A stretch of 64,000 nucleotides of DNA from Nonomuraea purpurea (GCF_042650645.1 NZ_JBHSBI010000001.1:434001-498000), one strand, 5' to 3'; counted from the stretch's first letter, positions 1-7,929 are shown. A program made the numbers and translations. Notes: generated by a model not told the origin, from the sequence alone.

Positions 1-273
1 CTCGGGCCCGGTGAACGTGATGTCCGGGTAGCCCGATATCGAGATTGTGAGAAACGGATGCAGATCGATAGAGTCGGTTTGCTTCCCCTGCTGGTAGACG
101 TCCAGGGTCAGGCGGGCGCCGTACCAGCAGAGCAGGTACAGGTTGATCTCCTCCGCAAGCTCTGCGGCCAGATCGTGCTTTATCTCTTCGAGGCTGCCTC
201 GAACGTAGTGGGTGCCCTTCCTGGCTCCCCCCGGATCGACGCCGAAGGCCAAGTCGTAGAAGCTGTGCGACAT
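1..273 (-). CDS. Hypothetical protein, C-terminus cut by the window edge
   Basis: I do not recognise this protein. The minus-strand frame is open from about 378 to base 1 without a stop and reads like real protein (for example ...SFYDLAFGVDP... and ...LAEEINLYLLCWYG...). The first ATG is at 273, but coding-like sequence continues upstream of it (LWPTYKITR), so the true start may be further up, or the frame may have been continuous with the neighbouring reading frame that ends at 344 before a frameshift. No good ribosome site precedes 273. Function unknown. Confidence 0.45.
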   Translation of the reverse strand, partial: MSHSFYDLAFGVDPGGARKGTHYVRGSLEEIKHDLAAELAEEINLYLLCWYGARLTLDVYQQGKQTDSIDLHPFLTISISGYPDITFTGPE

Positions 274-343
274 GCGCGTGATCTTATAGGTGGGCCACAG
301 CCGCGTTGCCGACCGAATCGATGCGCCGCTCTCGGGATCAGGC

Positions 344-577
344 TCAGGCGGCCCGTGCGAGCTGGTCCAGCGTACGCTTCAGGGCCGACTCGCCACGCTT
401 GAACACCGGCTGTGGATCCACTCCTGCCGGGCCCTGCCATCGCAGGTAGACGGCGAGCGCGCCTTTCCGTACGGCTACCGCCACATGAGCGCTCGCTGTG
501 GACGAACCTGGGGTCGGAGTATCCACAAGGCCCAGACCACCTGCCTCGGTCACCGACCGGGTCCAGCACCTCATCAA
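344..577 (-). CDS. Small hypothetical protein, possibly the 5' part of the gene to its left
   Basis: A 77-residue frame ending in an Arg/Lys-rich helix-like tail (VFKRGESALKRTLDQL). Its last codons overlap, in a different frame, the open frame that continues to base 1. The pair may be two coupled genes or one gene broken by a frameshift. No family is recognised. Codon use is typical of a high-GC actinomycete, which is the main reason for listing it rather than treating it as chance. Confidence 0.35.
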   Translation of the reverse strand: MMRCWTRSVTEAGGLGLVDTPTPGSSTASAHVAVAVRKGALAVYLRWQGPAGVDPQPVFKRGESALKRTLDQLARAA

Positions 578-821
578 CTCAATGATCGAGAACGGTCACG
601 GCCCTACAGGGTCTGGACGGGACTCATGGACGAGCACGACGTCTCGATCTCCTGCAGCACGGTCAGGCTCTATGTCCACGATCAGGCGCGCTGACCGCTC
701 AAACTTCGGTGTCACCGCCCAAGGTTCCCTGCCGCTGCTTCTGATGGTCGCAGCGATGTTTCCACTACCCAGGTGTCGGGGGGCGATGGAGGGTTCCGTC
801 TCGGAAGGCGCGGCGCAGCTC

Positions 822-1112
822 TCACCAGGCCTCGCCCATGAGGATCTGGCTGAAGGTCTTTTGGGCGTCGGCGGTCAACGCCCACGCGGTTTCGTGGACG
901 GTCCCGTTCTCGCGATCCGTGCGGCGGATGAATGCCTGGCCGGCGCCTGCGCACAGTTCGTAGACGGTGTGGCGGCATTCGCAGGTGTGGAGGACGATGC
1001 GGATGCGCTGAACCCGGTGCGCAGGCTCGTACCAGGTGAGCTTGGTGTGGCCGGGCTTGAGCGGCTGGGCGTGCAGCCCGTGGTAGTCGGGGATCTCGTC
1101 GCGTTCGGTCAC
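822..1112 (-). CDS. Hypothetical protein with a Cys/His cluster, cassette copy A second gene
   Basis: A 96-residue protein, family not recognised. It contains a compact Cys/His stretch (LHTCECRHTVYELC) that could bind a metal, followed by RRTDRE and a Trp-rich C-terminus. The GTG start at 1112 overlaps the TGA of the upstream gene (GTGA), so the two genes are probably translationally coupled. A close paralogue lies at 3667-3957; the Cys/His cluster and C-terminal 30 residues are almost unchanged between copies. That conservation supports a real product. Possible small DNA-, RNA- or metal-binding partner of the 60-residue protein; this is inference only. Confidence 0.65.
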   Translation of the reverse strand: MTERDEIPDYHGLHAQPLKPGHTKLTWYEPAHRVQRIRIVLHTCECRHTVYELCAGAGQAFIRRTDRENGTVHETAWALTADAQKTFSQILMGEAW

Positions 1113-1291
1113 CGGGTCCTCCCCTCGAAGGTCTCGACGAGGTTCCTGAGGACGAAGTTGACGCGAGCCAGGACCAGCGCTTGGACGTAGTCGCCGCTGG
1201 ACGGCAGCCGGTAGCCGTGCTTCTCCAGTACGGCCTGGATGTCGGCTGACAGCAGGGGCGTGAATCGTAGGTCTGTGGTTGAGTTGCCCAT
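1109..1291 (-). CDS. Small hypothetical protein, cassette copy A first gene
   Basis: A 60-residue protein beginning MGNSTTDLRFTPLL. No family is recognised. It is predicted mostly helical (ADIQAVLEKHGY, DYVQALVLARVNFVLRNLVETF). It is the first gene of a two-gene minus-strand unit and ends in a 4-base overlap with the next gene. The ATG at 1291 is preceded by GGAGG, which lies inside a 6-bp inverted repeat (see 1295-1349). The paralogue at 3954-4136 differs at only a few residues (Ala/Thr, Ser-Gly/Gly-Ser, Asn/Gly), so the protein is constrained. A small regulator or antitoxin-like role is possible but not shown. Confidence 0.7.
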   Translation of the reverse strand: MGNSTTDLRFTPLLSADIQAVLEKHGYRLPSSGDYVQALVLARVNFVLRNLVETFEGRTR

Positions 1292-1294
1292 GGG

Positions 1295-1349
1295 TCGGAC
1301 CTCCGTTGTCCGATTTAGGGTCCGTCTCAGCGTTGCCGCGCTGGGACGG
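1295..1349 (-). promoter_or_regulatory. Two inverted repeats in the leader of cassette copy A
   Basis: The first repeat is TCGGAC (1295-1300) and GTCCGA (1308-1313) around a 7-base loop; read on the minus strand it encloses most of the GGAGG ribosome site of the 60-residue gene. The second is CCGTCTCAGCG (1322-1332) and CGCTGGGACGG (1339-1349), 11-bp arms with one mismatch. Both recur in copy B with loop changes but conserved arms. They may be operators or an RNA structure that masks the ribosome site. The rest of the 1292-1646 gap, up to the divergent regulator, shows no gene. Confidence 0.55.
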
Positions 1350-1646
1350 GCCTGCTGTTTCTCTGCCTCACCATCGAGGCGCTCTGCGATGAGAAGGGTG
1401 GATGCTCATCACCCATCCGTGAAGGGGCCTGACGGTCACCCATGTCCTTTGCATGTTCCGTCCCGCCGGGCAGTTGGGGGTGCGGTGTTCGGGGAGTTGT
1501 TGGCCACTCCCTGACTGTTGCACTCTGTGACCAGGCAACGCCATGGCGTAGCACCGCACTGGCGCTGCATCCACACTGCACTTTGACCGCAGGCCCGTCA
1601 CGACGCACAGTAATCTTGAAAGCACGCCCTACGTGGAGGTGCGGCA

Positions 1647-2951
1647 GTGGACCTCTTGACCACCTGGACTGGCAGCTCGGCCGCCGCGCTCAGGCAGGCT
1701 TTCCGCTACACCCAGATTGAGTTCGCCCGCCACCTTGGGGTCGCACCCAGGACGATCGCCAATTGGGACACCACCCCGACTCTCGTCCCAGGAACCAACC
1801 AGCAGCGCATCCTGGACACAGCTCTTCGGATGGCCCCTGGCGAGGTTCAGGCCCGGTTTCGTCTCCTGAACTCCACGGCAGGCATCTCCGCCCCCTCGTT
1901 CGTGCCGGCGCCGCGAGATCAGGAGCTTGACGACATGAATCGACGGGAGTTGCTTCGCCTGTTCAGCATGGCGGGAGTAGCGATCGCCGCTCCGCCATGG
2001 GATGACGAACTTGACGTGCAACGGGTCCTGCACGCTGGACGGACCGGTCGGGTTGATCATGCGGGCGTGGATCAGTTTGAGGTGCTGAACTCGCACCTGT
2101 GGAGGGTGTTCGTTCTCGCACCGTCCAAGGCAAAGATCTACCCGCTCGTCCAGGATCATTTGGCGGTTCTCGTCCGCACCCTCCAGCACCCCAACGGCCC
2201 AGAATTCCGGCAACGCCTGTGCGCGCTGACCGCTGACCTGTTCCAGCTCGCGGGCGAGATCTTCTTTGACGGCGACCAGTACACCGACGCCGCTCACTGC
2301 TACACGCTGGCGGCCACCGCAGGCAAGGAGGCCGACGCCTTTGACCTGTGGGCCTGTGCGATGACCCGCCACGCCTACATCGGCGTCTACGAGCGGCGGT
2401 TCGACAAGGCCGAGCCTATGCTCGATCTCGCGCTGCGCCTTGCTCGCCGCGGTGACAGCAGCCTGTGCACGCGACATTGGATCGCCGCTGTCCAGGCCGA
2501 AACGTGGGCAGGGCTCGGCAACCTGAACGCGTGTCAGCAAGCCTTGGACCAGGCCGAGCTGGTTCGGGACCTGAAGGGGCCGGTGCACAACGGCGGATGG
2601 CTGCGCTTCGACGGGGACAGACTGGCCGAGGAGCGAGGGACCTGCTACGTGACGCTGCGTCGGCCGGACCTGGCGGAACGCGTTCTGACTGAGGCATTGG
2701 CGCAGGAGCTGTCAGAGCGGCGCAGAGGGGGAGTCCTGATCGACTTGGCCGCTCTGGGTCTCCAACGCGGGAATCGGGATCAGGTGGTGTCGTACGGGGA
2801 CCGCGCTGTCGAGCTCGCCAGGCAGACGGGCTCAAAGTTCATCGCTCGTCGCCTGCGCGGCCTGCAAGATCAGATGAAGCCAATCCTTGGTGATCAGCGA
2901 GTGGGCGTATTGAACGCGAACATCAGCAGTCTGATCACGTCAGCAGCATGA
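1647..2951 (+). CDS. XRE-type regulator with TPR-like sensor domain
   Basis: A 434-residue protein. Residues about 14-50 form an N-terminal helix-turn-helix (FRYTQIEFARHLGVAPRTIANWD). The remainder is helical repeat sequence of TPR type (DQYTDAAHCYTLAATAG, RRFDKAEPMLDLALRLA, NLNACQQALDQAELV), as in actinobacterial HTH-TPR regulators that sense peptides or partner proteins. The GTG start at 1647 has GGAGG seven bases upstream. It lies between the two copies of the small-gene cassette and is transcribed away from copy A, so it is a candidate regulator of both; the inverted repeats in front of each copy are candidate targets. The gene at 2968 follows by 16 bases, probably in the same operon. Confidence 0.85.
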   Translation: MDLLTTWTGSSAAALRQAFRYTQIEFARHLGVAPRTIANWDTTPTLVPGTNQQRILDTALRMAPGEVQARFRLLNSTAGISAPSFVPAPRDQELDDMNRRELLRLFSMAGVAIAAPPWDDELDVQRVLHAGRTGRVDHAGVDQFEVLNSHLWRVFVLAPSKAKIYPLVQDHLAVLVRTLQHPNGPEFRQRLCALTADLFQLAGEIFFDGDQYTDAAHCYTLAATAGKEADAFDLWACAMTRHAYIGVYERRFDKAEPMLDLALRLARRGDSSLCTRHWIAAVQAETWAGLGNLNACQQALDQAELVRDLKGPVHNGGWLRFDGDRLAEERGTCYVTLRRPDLAERVLTEALAQELSERRRGGVLIDLAALGLQRGNRDQVVSYGDRAVELARQTGSKFIARRLRGLQDQMKPILGDQRVGVLNANISSLITSAA

Positions 2952-2967
2952 GTAGAAAGGACTGATC

Positions 2968-3348
2968 GTGAACGAGTTGGGGCGGATCTTCCGGGAAGCG
3001 TGGATCAGCGGCGTGTTCAAGCACTACCCCGGCGAGCCGAAACCTGGCTACATCACCCCATGGGAACAAACGCCCCAATGGGAGCGTGAGGCCGCGACAG
3101 CCGTCTGCGAACAGGTGCGCGCCTTCATCGAAGTCACAGGTGGCAACACGGCCCAACTCACCCGTGAGCAGCGTGGACGGTTCGTCGCCATCTGTTGGAT
3201 CGGGCAAATCTACAAGCACATCCCGGAGCCGAAACCTTCGTACGTCGCCGACTGGGGCGGGCTTCCCGCATGGCAGCGAGAGACCGACGCCGACATCTTC
3301 GATCACATCGAGCAGATCACGAAGGCGTCGGCACCAACAACGCCCTGA
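2968..3348 (+). CDS. Hypothetical protein built from two copies of one domain
   Basis: A 126-residue protein, family not recognised. It contains an internal duplication. Residues about 8-58 (FREAWISGVFKHYPGEPKPGY...QWEREA) and about 72-119 (FVAICWIGQIYKHIPEPKPSY...AWQRET) align, sharing the KHxPxxPKPxYxxxW core and a following acidic helix. The GTG start at 2968 has AGAAAGGA six bases upstream and lies 16 bases after the TPR regulator, so the two are probably co-transcribed. Possible partner or effector of the regulator; not known. The stretch 3349-3666 after it holds no convincing gene and includes the left end of cassette copy B. Confidence 0.7.
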   Translation: MNELGRIFREAWISGVFKHYPGEPKPGYITPWEQTPQWEREAATAVCEQVRAFIEVTGGNTAQLTREQRGRFVAICWIGQIYKHIPEPKPSYVADWGGLPAWQRETDADIFDHIEQITKASAPTTP

Positions 3349-3666
3349 CCCCTGTAGGGCAGGCGGGTAACCGAGATGTCCTTTTCGACGGGCCCTGCGC
3401 CATTTCCCGCGAGCTGTGAGGCTCGACCTGCCCGGGGCCTGGCCCTCGTCCGACGCAATGAGGCCCTCGACTCGCGTACCTGGTCGAGGGCACATCGATC
3501 GTGACCGGCCGGAAGGTGCTGGGCGGCGTCTGCGCCACGCTGGACCAGGCCGGACACGCTCCTGCGGCGGACACCCGGCTACGACCCAGGTGTAGGGGGC
3601 ATCTCCATCGAGTCGTTCTGTACCGGCGATGGAGGGGGTTTCATCTCGGAAGGCGCGGCGCCGCTT

Positions 3667-3957
3667 TTACCAGGCTTCACCCATGAGGATCTGGCTGAAG
3701 GTCTTTTGGGCGTCGGCGGTCAGCGCCCAGGCGGTTTCGTGGACGGTTCCCTTCTCGCGGTCTGTGCGGCGGATGAAGCTCTGGCCGGCGGTGGAGCACA
3801 GTTCGTAGACGGTGTGGCGGCATTCGCAGGTGTGGAGGACGATGCGGATGCGCTGTGTCCGGTGCGCGGGTTCGTACCAGGTGAGCTTGGTGTGGCCGGG
3901 CTTGAGCGGTCGGGTGTGCAGTCCGTGGAAGTCGGGGATTTCGCCGTGCTCGGTCAC
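3667..3957 (-). CDS. Hypothetical protein with a Cys/His cluster, cassette copy B second gene
   Basis: Paralogue of 822-1112, also 96 residues, with the same Cys/His cluster (LHTCECRHTVYELC) and an almost unchanged C-terminus. Differences are scattered (for example EHGEIPDFH against ERDEIPDYH), as expected of two functional copies drifting under constraint. The GTG start overlaps the stop of the 60-residue gene upstream. Function unknown. Confidence 0.65.
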   Translation of the reverse strand: MTEHGEIPDFHGLHTRPLKPGHTKLTWYEPAHRTQRIRIVLHTCECRHTVYELCSTAGQSFIRRTDREKGTVHETAWALTADAQKTFSQILMGEAW

Positions 3958-4136
3958 CGGGTCCTCCCCTCGAAGGTCTCGACGAGGTTCCTGAGGACGA
4001 AGCCGACGCGAGCCAGGACCAGCGCTTGGACGTAGTCGCTGCCGGACGGCAGTCGGTAGCCGTGCTTCTCCAGTACGGCCTGGATGTCGGTTGACAGCAG
4101 GGGCGTAAATCGTAGGTCTGTGGTTGAGTTGCCCAT
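3954..4136 (-). CDS. Small hypothetical protein, cassette copy B first gene
   Basis: Paralogue of 1109-1291, 60 residues. The frame is open further upstream, but the conserved ATG at 4136 with GGAGG just ahead, matching copy A, is the better start. It ends in a 4-base overlap with the Cys/His gene. Predicted helical; no family is recognised. Confidence 0.7.
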   Translation of the reverse strand: MGNSTTDLRFTPLLSTDIQAVLEKHGYRLPSGSDYVQALVLARVGFVLRNLVETFEGRTR

Positions 4137-4139
4137 GAG

Positions 4140-4199
4140 TCGGACCTCCCGTGTCCGATTAGGGGCCCGTCTCAACGCTTGCCTCGCTGAGACAGGCCC
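4140..4199 (-). promoter_or_regulatory. Two inverted repeats in the leader of cassette copy B
   Basis: TCGGAC (4140-4145) and GTCCGA (4153-4158) again flank a 7-base loop containing the ribosome site. A second repeat, GGGCC-c-GTCTCA (4163-4174) and TGAGAC-a-GGCCC (4188-4199), sits upstream. The arms of the first repeat are identical to copy A although the loop differs, which points to function of the arms. Confidence 0.55.
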
Positions 4200-4240
4200 G
4201 CCGTTTCTCTGCCCCACCATCGAGGCGCTCTGCGATGTGC

Positions 4241-4706
4241 ATCTCCACGCTGACGGCGTCCTGCGGCTGTCATCTCGATGACCTTTAAGCCGCGGCCGCC
4301 TACTTCCGATATGTCAGGCTGAGCCAGCCTCGGCGGCACCCGCGTAACGTGATTCCGCGCGATCGAGACGGAAAGCGGAAGGTCGTTATTTCTATGCAGT
4401 TATAACGATTTGCCCATGCCTCTTCCGCTCTGCTCATGTTGTGGCCTTGAAGGCGGCACCTCATGTTGCTGATCACCTCCATATCGGACGCGGGCATCCG
4501 TTCGCCGAACGCGACGGAAGTCGTGTCTTGTGCGGTTGCGTGGAACCTAAGCATGAGCAATATTTGCGACTAGCAGGGCCTTCATCTCGCGAAACCGAAC
4601 GACAAAAGAAGACGTAGGCTCTGTATTGGCTGTCACAAGCCTGTCGCTCTATCGCCGCGTACTGCTGTGCGCCTGGTCATAGAGTGGGTGGCGCGACGAT
4701 CGGAGA
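4241..4706. other. Intergenic stretch with lower GC, no convincing gene
   Basis: About 470 bases between cassette copy B and the XRE/DUF397 pair. GC is visibly lower than the surroundings. An 86-codon minus-strand frame at 4300-4560 has no family resemblance and atypical composition, so I do not call it. The promoter of the gene at 4707 presumably lies at the right end; no clear -35/-10 pair was identified. Confidence 0.4.
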
Positions 4707-5528
4707 ATGGGAGTGGAAGCCAACGCCAACGATCAGATGTCCCCGAGGGTGCGCTTCGCCTCCGAGCTTGAGCACTACCGAAAGAAGGCGAAACTCTCTC
4801 AAATATCCCTAAGCTCCCGAATGCGATGTCACACTTCCCTCATTAGCCACGTCGAAAGAGGCCGGCGAACGCCAACGCTTGAGTTCGCCGAGGCGGCAGA
4901 TCGAGCTTTCGAGCTAGACAGCCACTTCGTGCGCCTTTACAGGAAAATTTCCCAGTCTCCCACTCTGGGCTGGTTTGCGCGATGGGTGGAGGAGATAGAG
5001 CCTCAGGCGGTAATCCTTCAATCATGGGATCCGCTGCTGGTCCCAGGGTTGCTCCAGACCCCGGAGTACGCGCGGGCCATCTTCTCCACGACGTCCCCTC
5101 CCGACCGGGTGGAGGAGCGAGTTCAGGCGCGAACGAGACGCATGCAGATCTTCGACGGGCCGAACCCGCCGGCTTTCCTGGCCCTGATCGACGAGGGCGT
5201 GCTCGATCGTCCCATCGGAGGTCCGACAGTTCTCCTGAATCAGCTTCACTACCTGCAGAAGCTATCGCAGCACCCGCGAATCACCATCCAGACGGTGCCC
5301 GTCGCGGCGGGCTGTGTGGTCGGCATGATCAGCGCATTCGCGCTCGCACGTCTACACGACGGTACTGAGGTGGTGTCGGCGGACTCGATCCTGTTGGGCC
5401 ACGTCACCGGCGATCACGATGCAGTAGCGCAACTCAAGGTGAGATATGACACCATCAGAGCGGACGCACACCCACAAACAGTCTCGCAACGGGCAATAGG
5501 GGATGCGATAAGAAAATGGTCGAAGTGA
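4707..5528 (+). CDS. XRE-family regulator with DUF5753 (Scr1 type)
   Basis: A 273-residue regulator of the large actinomycete-specific XRE/DUF5753 family. Residues about 15-70 are the HTH (ELEHYRKKAKLSQISLSSRM...SLISHVERGRRTPT). The rest is the DUF5753 domain with its usual landmarks, WDPLLVPGLLQTPEYARA and QLHYLQKLSQHPRITIQTVP. Such proteins pair with a small DUF397 protein, and one follows here with a 13-base overlap. Known family roles include developmental control and antibiotic regulation (WhiJ/BldB-like pairs); the target here is unknown. Confidence 0.9.
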   Translation: MGVEANANDQMSPRVRFASELEHYRKKAKLSQISLSSRMRCHTSLISHVERGRRTPTLEFAEAADRAFELDSHFVRLYRKISQSPTLGWFARWVEEIEPQAVILQSWDPLLVPGLLQTPEYARAIFSTTSPPDRVEERVQARTRRMQIFDGPNPPAFLALIDEGVLDRPIGGPTVLLNQLHYLQKLSQHPRITIQTVPVAAGCVVGMISAFALARLHDGTEVVSADSILLGHVTGDHDAVAQLKVRYDTIRADAHPQTVSQRAIGDAIRKWSK

Positions 5529-5722
5529 ACCTGGATCAAGCGGAGTGGCGCAAGGCGACTGCCAGCGGCGATACCGGCCAGTGCGTCGAAGTGGCAACCA
5601 ACCTTCCGAATGTCGTAGCCGTGCGTGACAGCAAGAACCCGTCTGGCCCTGCGTTGATCTTCACTCACGATGAGTGGAGCGCGTTCCTCCACGGCGCAAC
5701 GCACGGCGAGTTCAACGTCTGA
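5516..5722 (+). CDS. DUF397 partner protein
   Basis: A 68-residue DUF397 protein. Typical features are the N-terminal AEWRKATASG, the central QCVEVA...VAVRDSKNPSGPAL and the C-terminal DEWSAFLHG. These proteins act with the adjacent XRE/DUF5753 regulator, probably as antagonist or co-factor. The ATG at 5516 lies inside the end of the regulator gene, so translation is probably coupled; a GTG at 5525 is an alternative start. A strong terminator follows at 5766. Confidence 0.9.
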   Translation: MVEVNLDQAEWRKATASGDTGQCVEVATNLPNVVAVRDSKNPSGPALIFTHDEWSAFLHGATHGEFNV

Positions 5723-5765
5723 CCGACCAAAGGCATTGACGAGCTCCATAGCCGTTACACGGCAC

Positions 5766-5801
5766 GGTCGTAACCGGCGGCTCTGCCCGCCGGTTACGAC
5801 C
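5766..5801 (+). terminator. Strong hairpin terminator after the XRE/DUF397 operon
   Basis: Perfect 15-bp arms, GGTCGTAACCGGCGG (5766-5780) and its complement (5787-5801), with a 6-base loop. No U-tract follows, which is usual in high-GC actinomycetes. Placed 44 bases after the DUF397 stop. Confidence 0.8.
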
Positions 5802-5896
5802 AGTGGTTCAGCACAGCTGAGCAGGTTGTCGCGTACAGGCCAGCTTGAGGTGCCCAACCGTCCTGGACGCCGACGTCGGCTGGAAAGGACCTTCCG

Positions 5897-6223
5897 ATGA
5901 CTGACACCCCGAATCCTCGTTTCTATGATTACGTCACCCCCATTTCCGTCTCGAAGAACGACTCCTACGACTTCAAGGCCACCGGCCCGGTACGGCGGGC
6001 CGGTGTATACGACCAGCAAGAACGGTTACTGGGAGACGTGTGGACCGATGGTCGTCAGGCTGCGGGGTTCTCCCTCATCGACGACCCTGAGCCGGACATG
6101 GGCTATGCGGTGGGACGCATGGATCGGATCCTCACTCAGGCATACAAAGCGGGAATTCCCGCCAGCGAGCTTCTAGACCCAGCCTTGTACGCACCGGACT
6201 TCGAGTTGAGCGTTGCGCTGTAA
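5897..6223 (+). CDS. Hypothetical protein
   Basis: A 108-residue soluble protein with no recognised family. The central part reads as strand-rich (ATGPVRRAGVYDQQERLLGDVWTDGRQAAGFSLI) and the C-terminus as helical (GRMDRILTQAYKAGIPASELL). The ATG start is preceded by AAAGGA eight bases upstream. It stands alone between the terminator at 5766 and a convergent HNH gene. Confidence 0.65.
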   Translation: MTDTPNPRFYDYVTPISVSKNDSYDFKATGPVRRAGVYDQQERLLGDVWTDGRQAAGFSLIDDPEPDMGYAVGRMDRILTQAYKAGIPASELLDPALYAPDFELSVAL

Positions 6224-6314
6224 GCCTTCACTCCCCACGGGAGTGCATCGAAATGGGCCGGGCAGATTCGAGATCCTGCACCAGCGCCGGGTCCTTTAAC
6301 CGCGCTTCGAGCGC

Positions 6315-7328
6315 CTACCCCAGATGGTTGCGCACTCCCTGGATGAAGTCCCGCCATTCGCCGACGCGTCCACCTGTGAAGCCGTGACGCTTCAGAGTCA
6401 GTTGGAGAGTCCGCTTCAGCGGATGAGGTGACTGCATGATCGCCTCGTTCCGCAGGGCCAGGCGGGTGAGCTGGCCCGGCTTGGGCAGTTGGTTGCTCTT
6501 CTGGCTGTTGCAGGGCCAGTGTGCAGGGGCGAGGTTCCAGATCGCGTCCAGGTCGATGTTCGCACCAGCAAGGAGCCGCTTGAACGAGTACGGGAACACG
6601 TGGTCGACCGCGACGTCATCGACGTCAGGGATGAGCGGATCGGCGCAGATGATGCAGCGGCCATGCTGAAACCCGATGACGGCCTCGGTGACCCCCGCGA
6701 CCGAGCGCCGACGTTCTTTGTCGGTGATCTGCATCGCCTCCAAGTCGACGGCGACTCCCTCCTCGACCAGGCTTCGGCCCACCCCGGCGGCGAAGGAGGT
6801 CTCAACGATGCTCCACCGCGCGGCCAACTCCGCCTGCAGGCTCGGCTTCTGCTCGGACAGAGCGACCTCACGGAGATGGTCGGTCAGCTTGACCACACGT
6901 TCCCGAGAGGTACCCGCTACTTCGTAGAAGTGGTGGGGTACTTCAGTGCTGCCACCGCCACGCAAATTATGGAACTTCTGCATCACCATGTCGGTCATCG
7001 ACTTCATCGCGACAGCGAGCAGCTTCTCGGTTGGGGAACCGAGCCGTACGGACTCAGCGGCCTCCTCCCGGGCCACGGACAGGAAATCCGATTCGCTGGC
7101 AACCACCTTCGGCGATGCCTGCGGCGCTTGAGCCAGGTGCTCCACCAGGCTCATCGCGTACGGCTTGGCCAAGTCCCTGAGGAGGATGTCGGTACGTCCT
7201 TCGGCGGCGGCGCCCAGCAACGCCCCGCCCAAGGCGAACTTGTAGGTACGCACGTTGGCGCCCATGAGCACCGCCAGTCGCCATGAGGAGCGGGCGGTCG
7301 GTTCTTCGCGGAAGAACTCCACAGTCAT
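6315..7328 (-). CDS. HNH endonuclease-domain protein
   Basis: A 337-residue protein. The C-terminal half carries an HNH nuclease fold: a CIICADPL knuckle, DHVFPYSFKRLL with the catalytic His, and a final NLAPAHWPCNSQKSNQ segment supplying the Asn and the closing Cys. The N-terminal 190 residues are helical and unrecognised, perhaps a recognition or partner-binding domain. The layout resembles HNH effectors of anti-phage systems, and it opens the defence-gene zone that continues to 31 kb. The neighbouring MazG-like gene is divergent. Substrate unknown. Confidence 0.8.
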   Translation of the reverse strand: MTVEFFREEPTARSSWRLAVLMGANVRTYKFALGGALLGAAAEGRTDILLRDLAKPYAMSLVEHLAQAPQASPKVVASESDFLSVAREEAAESVRLGSPTEKLLAVAMKSMTDMVMQKFHNLRGGGSTEVPHHFYEVAGTSRERVVKLTDHLREVALSEQKPSLQAELAARWSIVETSFAAGVGRSLVEEGVAVDLEAMQITDKERRRSVAGVTEAVIGFQHGRCIICADPLIPDVDDVAVDHVFPYSFKRLLAGANIDLDAIWNLAPAHWPCNSQKSNQLPKPGQLTRLALRNEAIMQSPHPLKRTLQLTLKRHGFTGGRVGEWRDFIQGVRNHLG

Positions 7329-7456
7329 TCGTCTATGCCAGCCTTGATCGCGATATTGACCGATTCAGGGTAGTTCGCGATCACGGGAATGTCACTGGGG
7401 CTCGATAGGCTCAGGCGCCTTGCGTGTAGGTCATGGGGGAGTGGAGGACGCCGAGC

Positions 7457-7756
7457 ATGGGCAAGCTGGTACGGGACAACATTCCGGATATAATCCGCCA
7501 AAGCGGCAGAGAACCGGTCATTACCGTCCTCGACGAGGTCGACTATCGCAAGGCCCTGCTGGCGAAATTGTTTGAAGAGGCCGCCGAGCTCAACGAAGCC
7601 TCCCGCGCCGAGGTCGCGGAGGAGATCGCCGATGTGTACGAGGTTCTTCGCGCGCTAGCTGCGGTCCACGGGCATGACTGGGCTGTGATCGAAAAGGTGG
7701 CAGCCGCTAAGCGTGAGGAACGTGGCGCATTTCGTGACCGCCTCTACCTGGCGTGA
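7457..7756 (+). CDS. MazG/PRA-PH-like nucleotide pyrophosphohydrolase
   Basis: A 99-residue protein starting MGKLVRDNIPDII, the hallmark of a small all-alpha NTP pyrophosphohydrolase family (often annotated phosphoribosyl-ATP pyrophosphohydrolase-like). The metal-binding helices appear as KLFEEAAELNEA and EVAEEIADVYEVLRAL, giving the ExxE...ExxxD pattern. An ATG exists 24 bases earlier, but GGAGGA at 7443-7448 fits the ATG at 7457. Family members hydrolyse NTPs or damaged nucleotides, and several occur in defence islands; here it is divergent from an HNH nuclease. Confidence 0.8.
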   Translation: MGKLVRDNIPDIIRQSGREPVITVLDEVDYRKALLAKLFEEAAELNEASRAEVAEEIADVYEVLRALAAVHGHDWAVIEKVAAAKREERGAFRDRLYLA

Positions 7757-7929
7757 CACCGTCCTACACCAGCATGAGTACTGCCGCCGGCCAGACTACC
7801 GCGGAGAAGGGCGTGACAAGCTTGACACACCAACCTCTTTAGGCAGAGGGCCTGCGGTCGGGGCGCCTCCCATAACGACTCCGCATGTAGCGCGGACGAG
7901 CGGCCGTAACGCGTGACATCGTCGGATTT

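Larger units (their letters stand above)
765..1395. repeat. Cassette repeat, copy A
   Basis: About 630 bp that recur as copy B at about 3590-4240 in the same orientation. The repeat covers both small minus-strand genes, their leader hairpins and some 5' flank. Nucleotide identity is high by eye but not perfect, and the differences inside the genes are largely conservative, so both copies appear to have been kept under selection. The ends are approximate. Confidence 0.75.
3590..4240. repeat. Cassette repeat, copy B
   Basis: Second copy of the 765-1395 repeat, direct orientation, about 2.8 kb away. The segment between the copies carries the TPR-XRE regulator and the duplicated-domain protein. 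Similarity runs from the CCCAGGTGT motif downstream of the small genes to the CACCATCGAGGCGCTCTGCGATG motif upstream of them, with a short insertion near the left end. Confidence 0.75.

Noticed and set aside
4300..4560. 86-codon minus-strand frame
   Set aside because: No family resemblance, atypical composition, no ribosome site.
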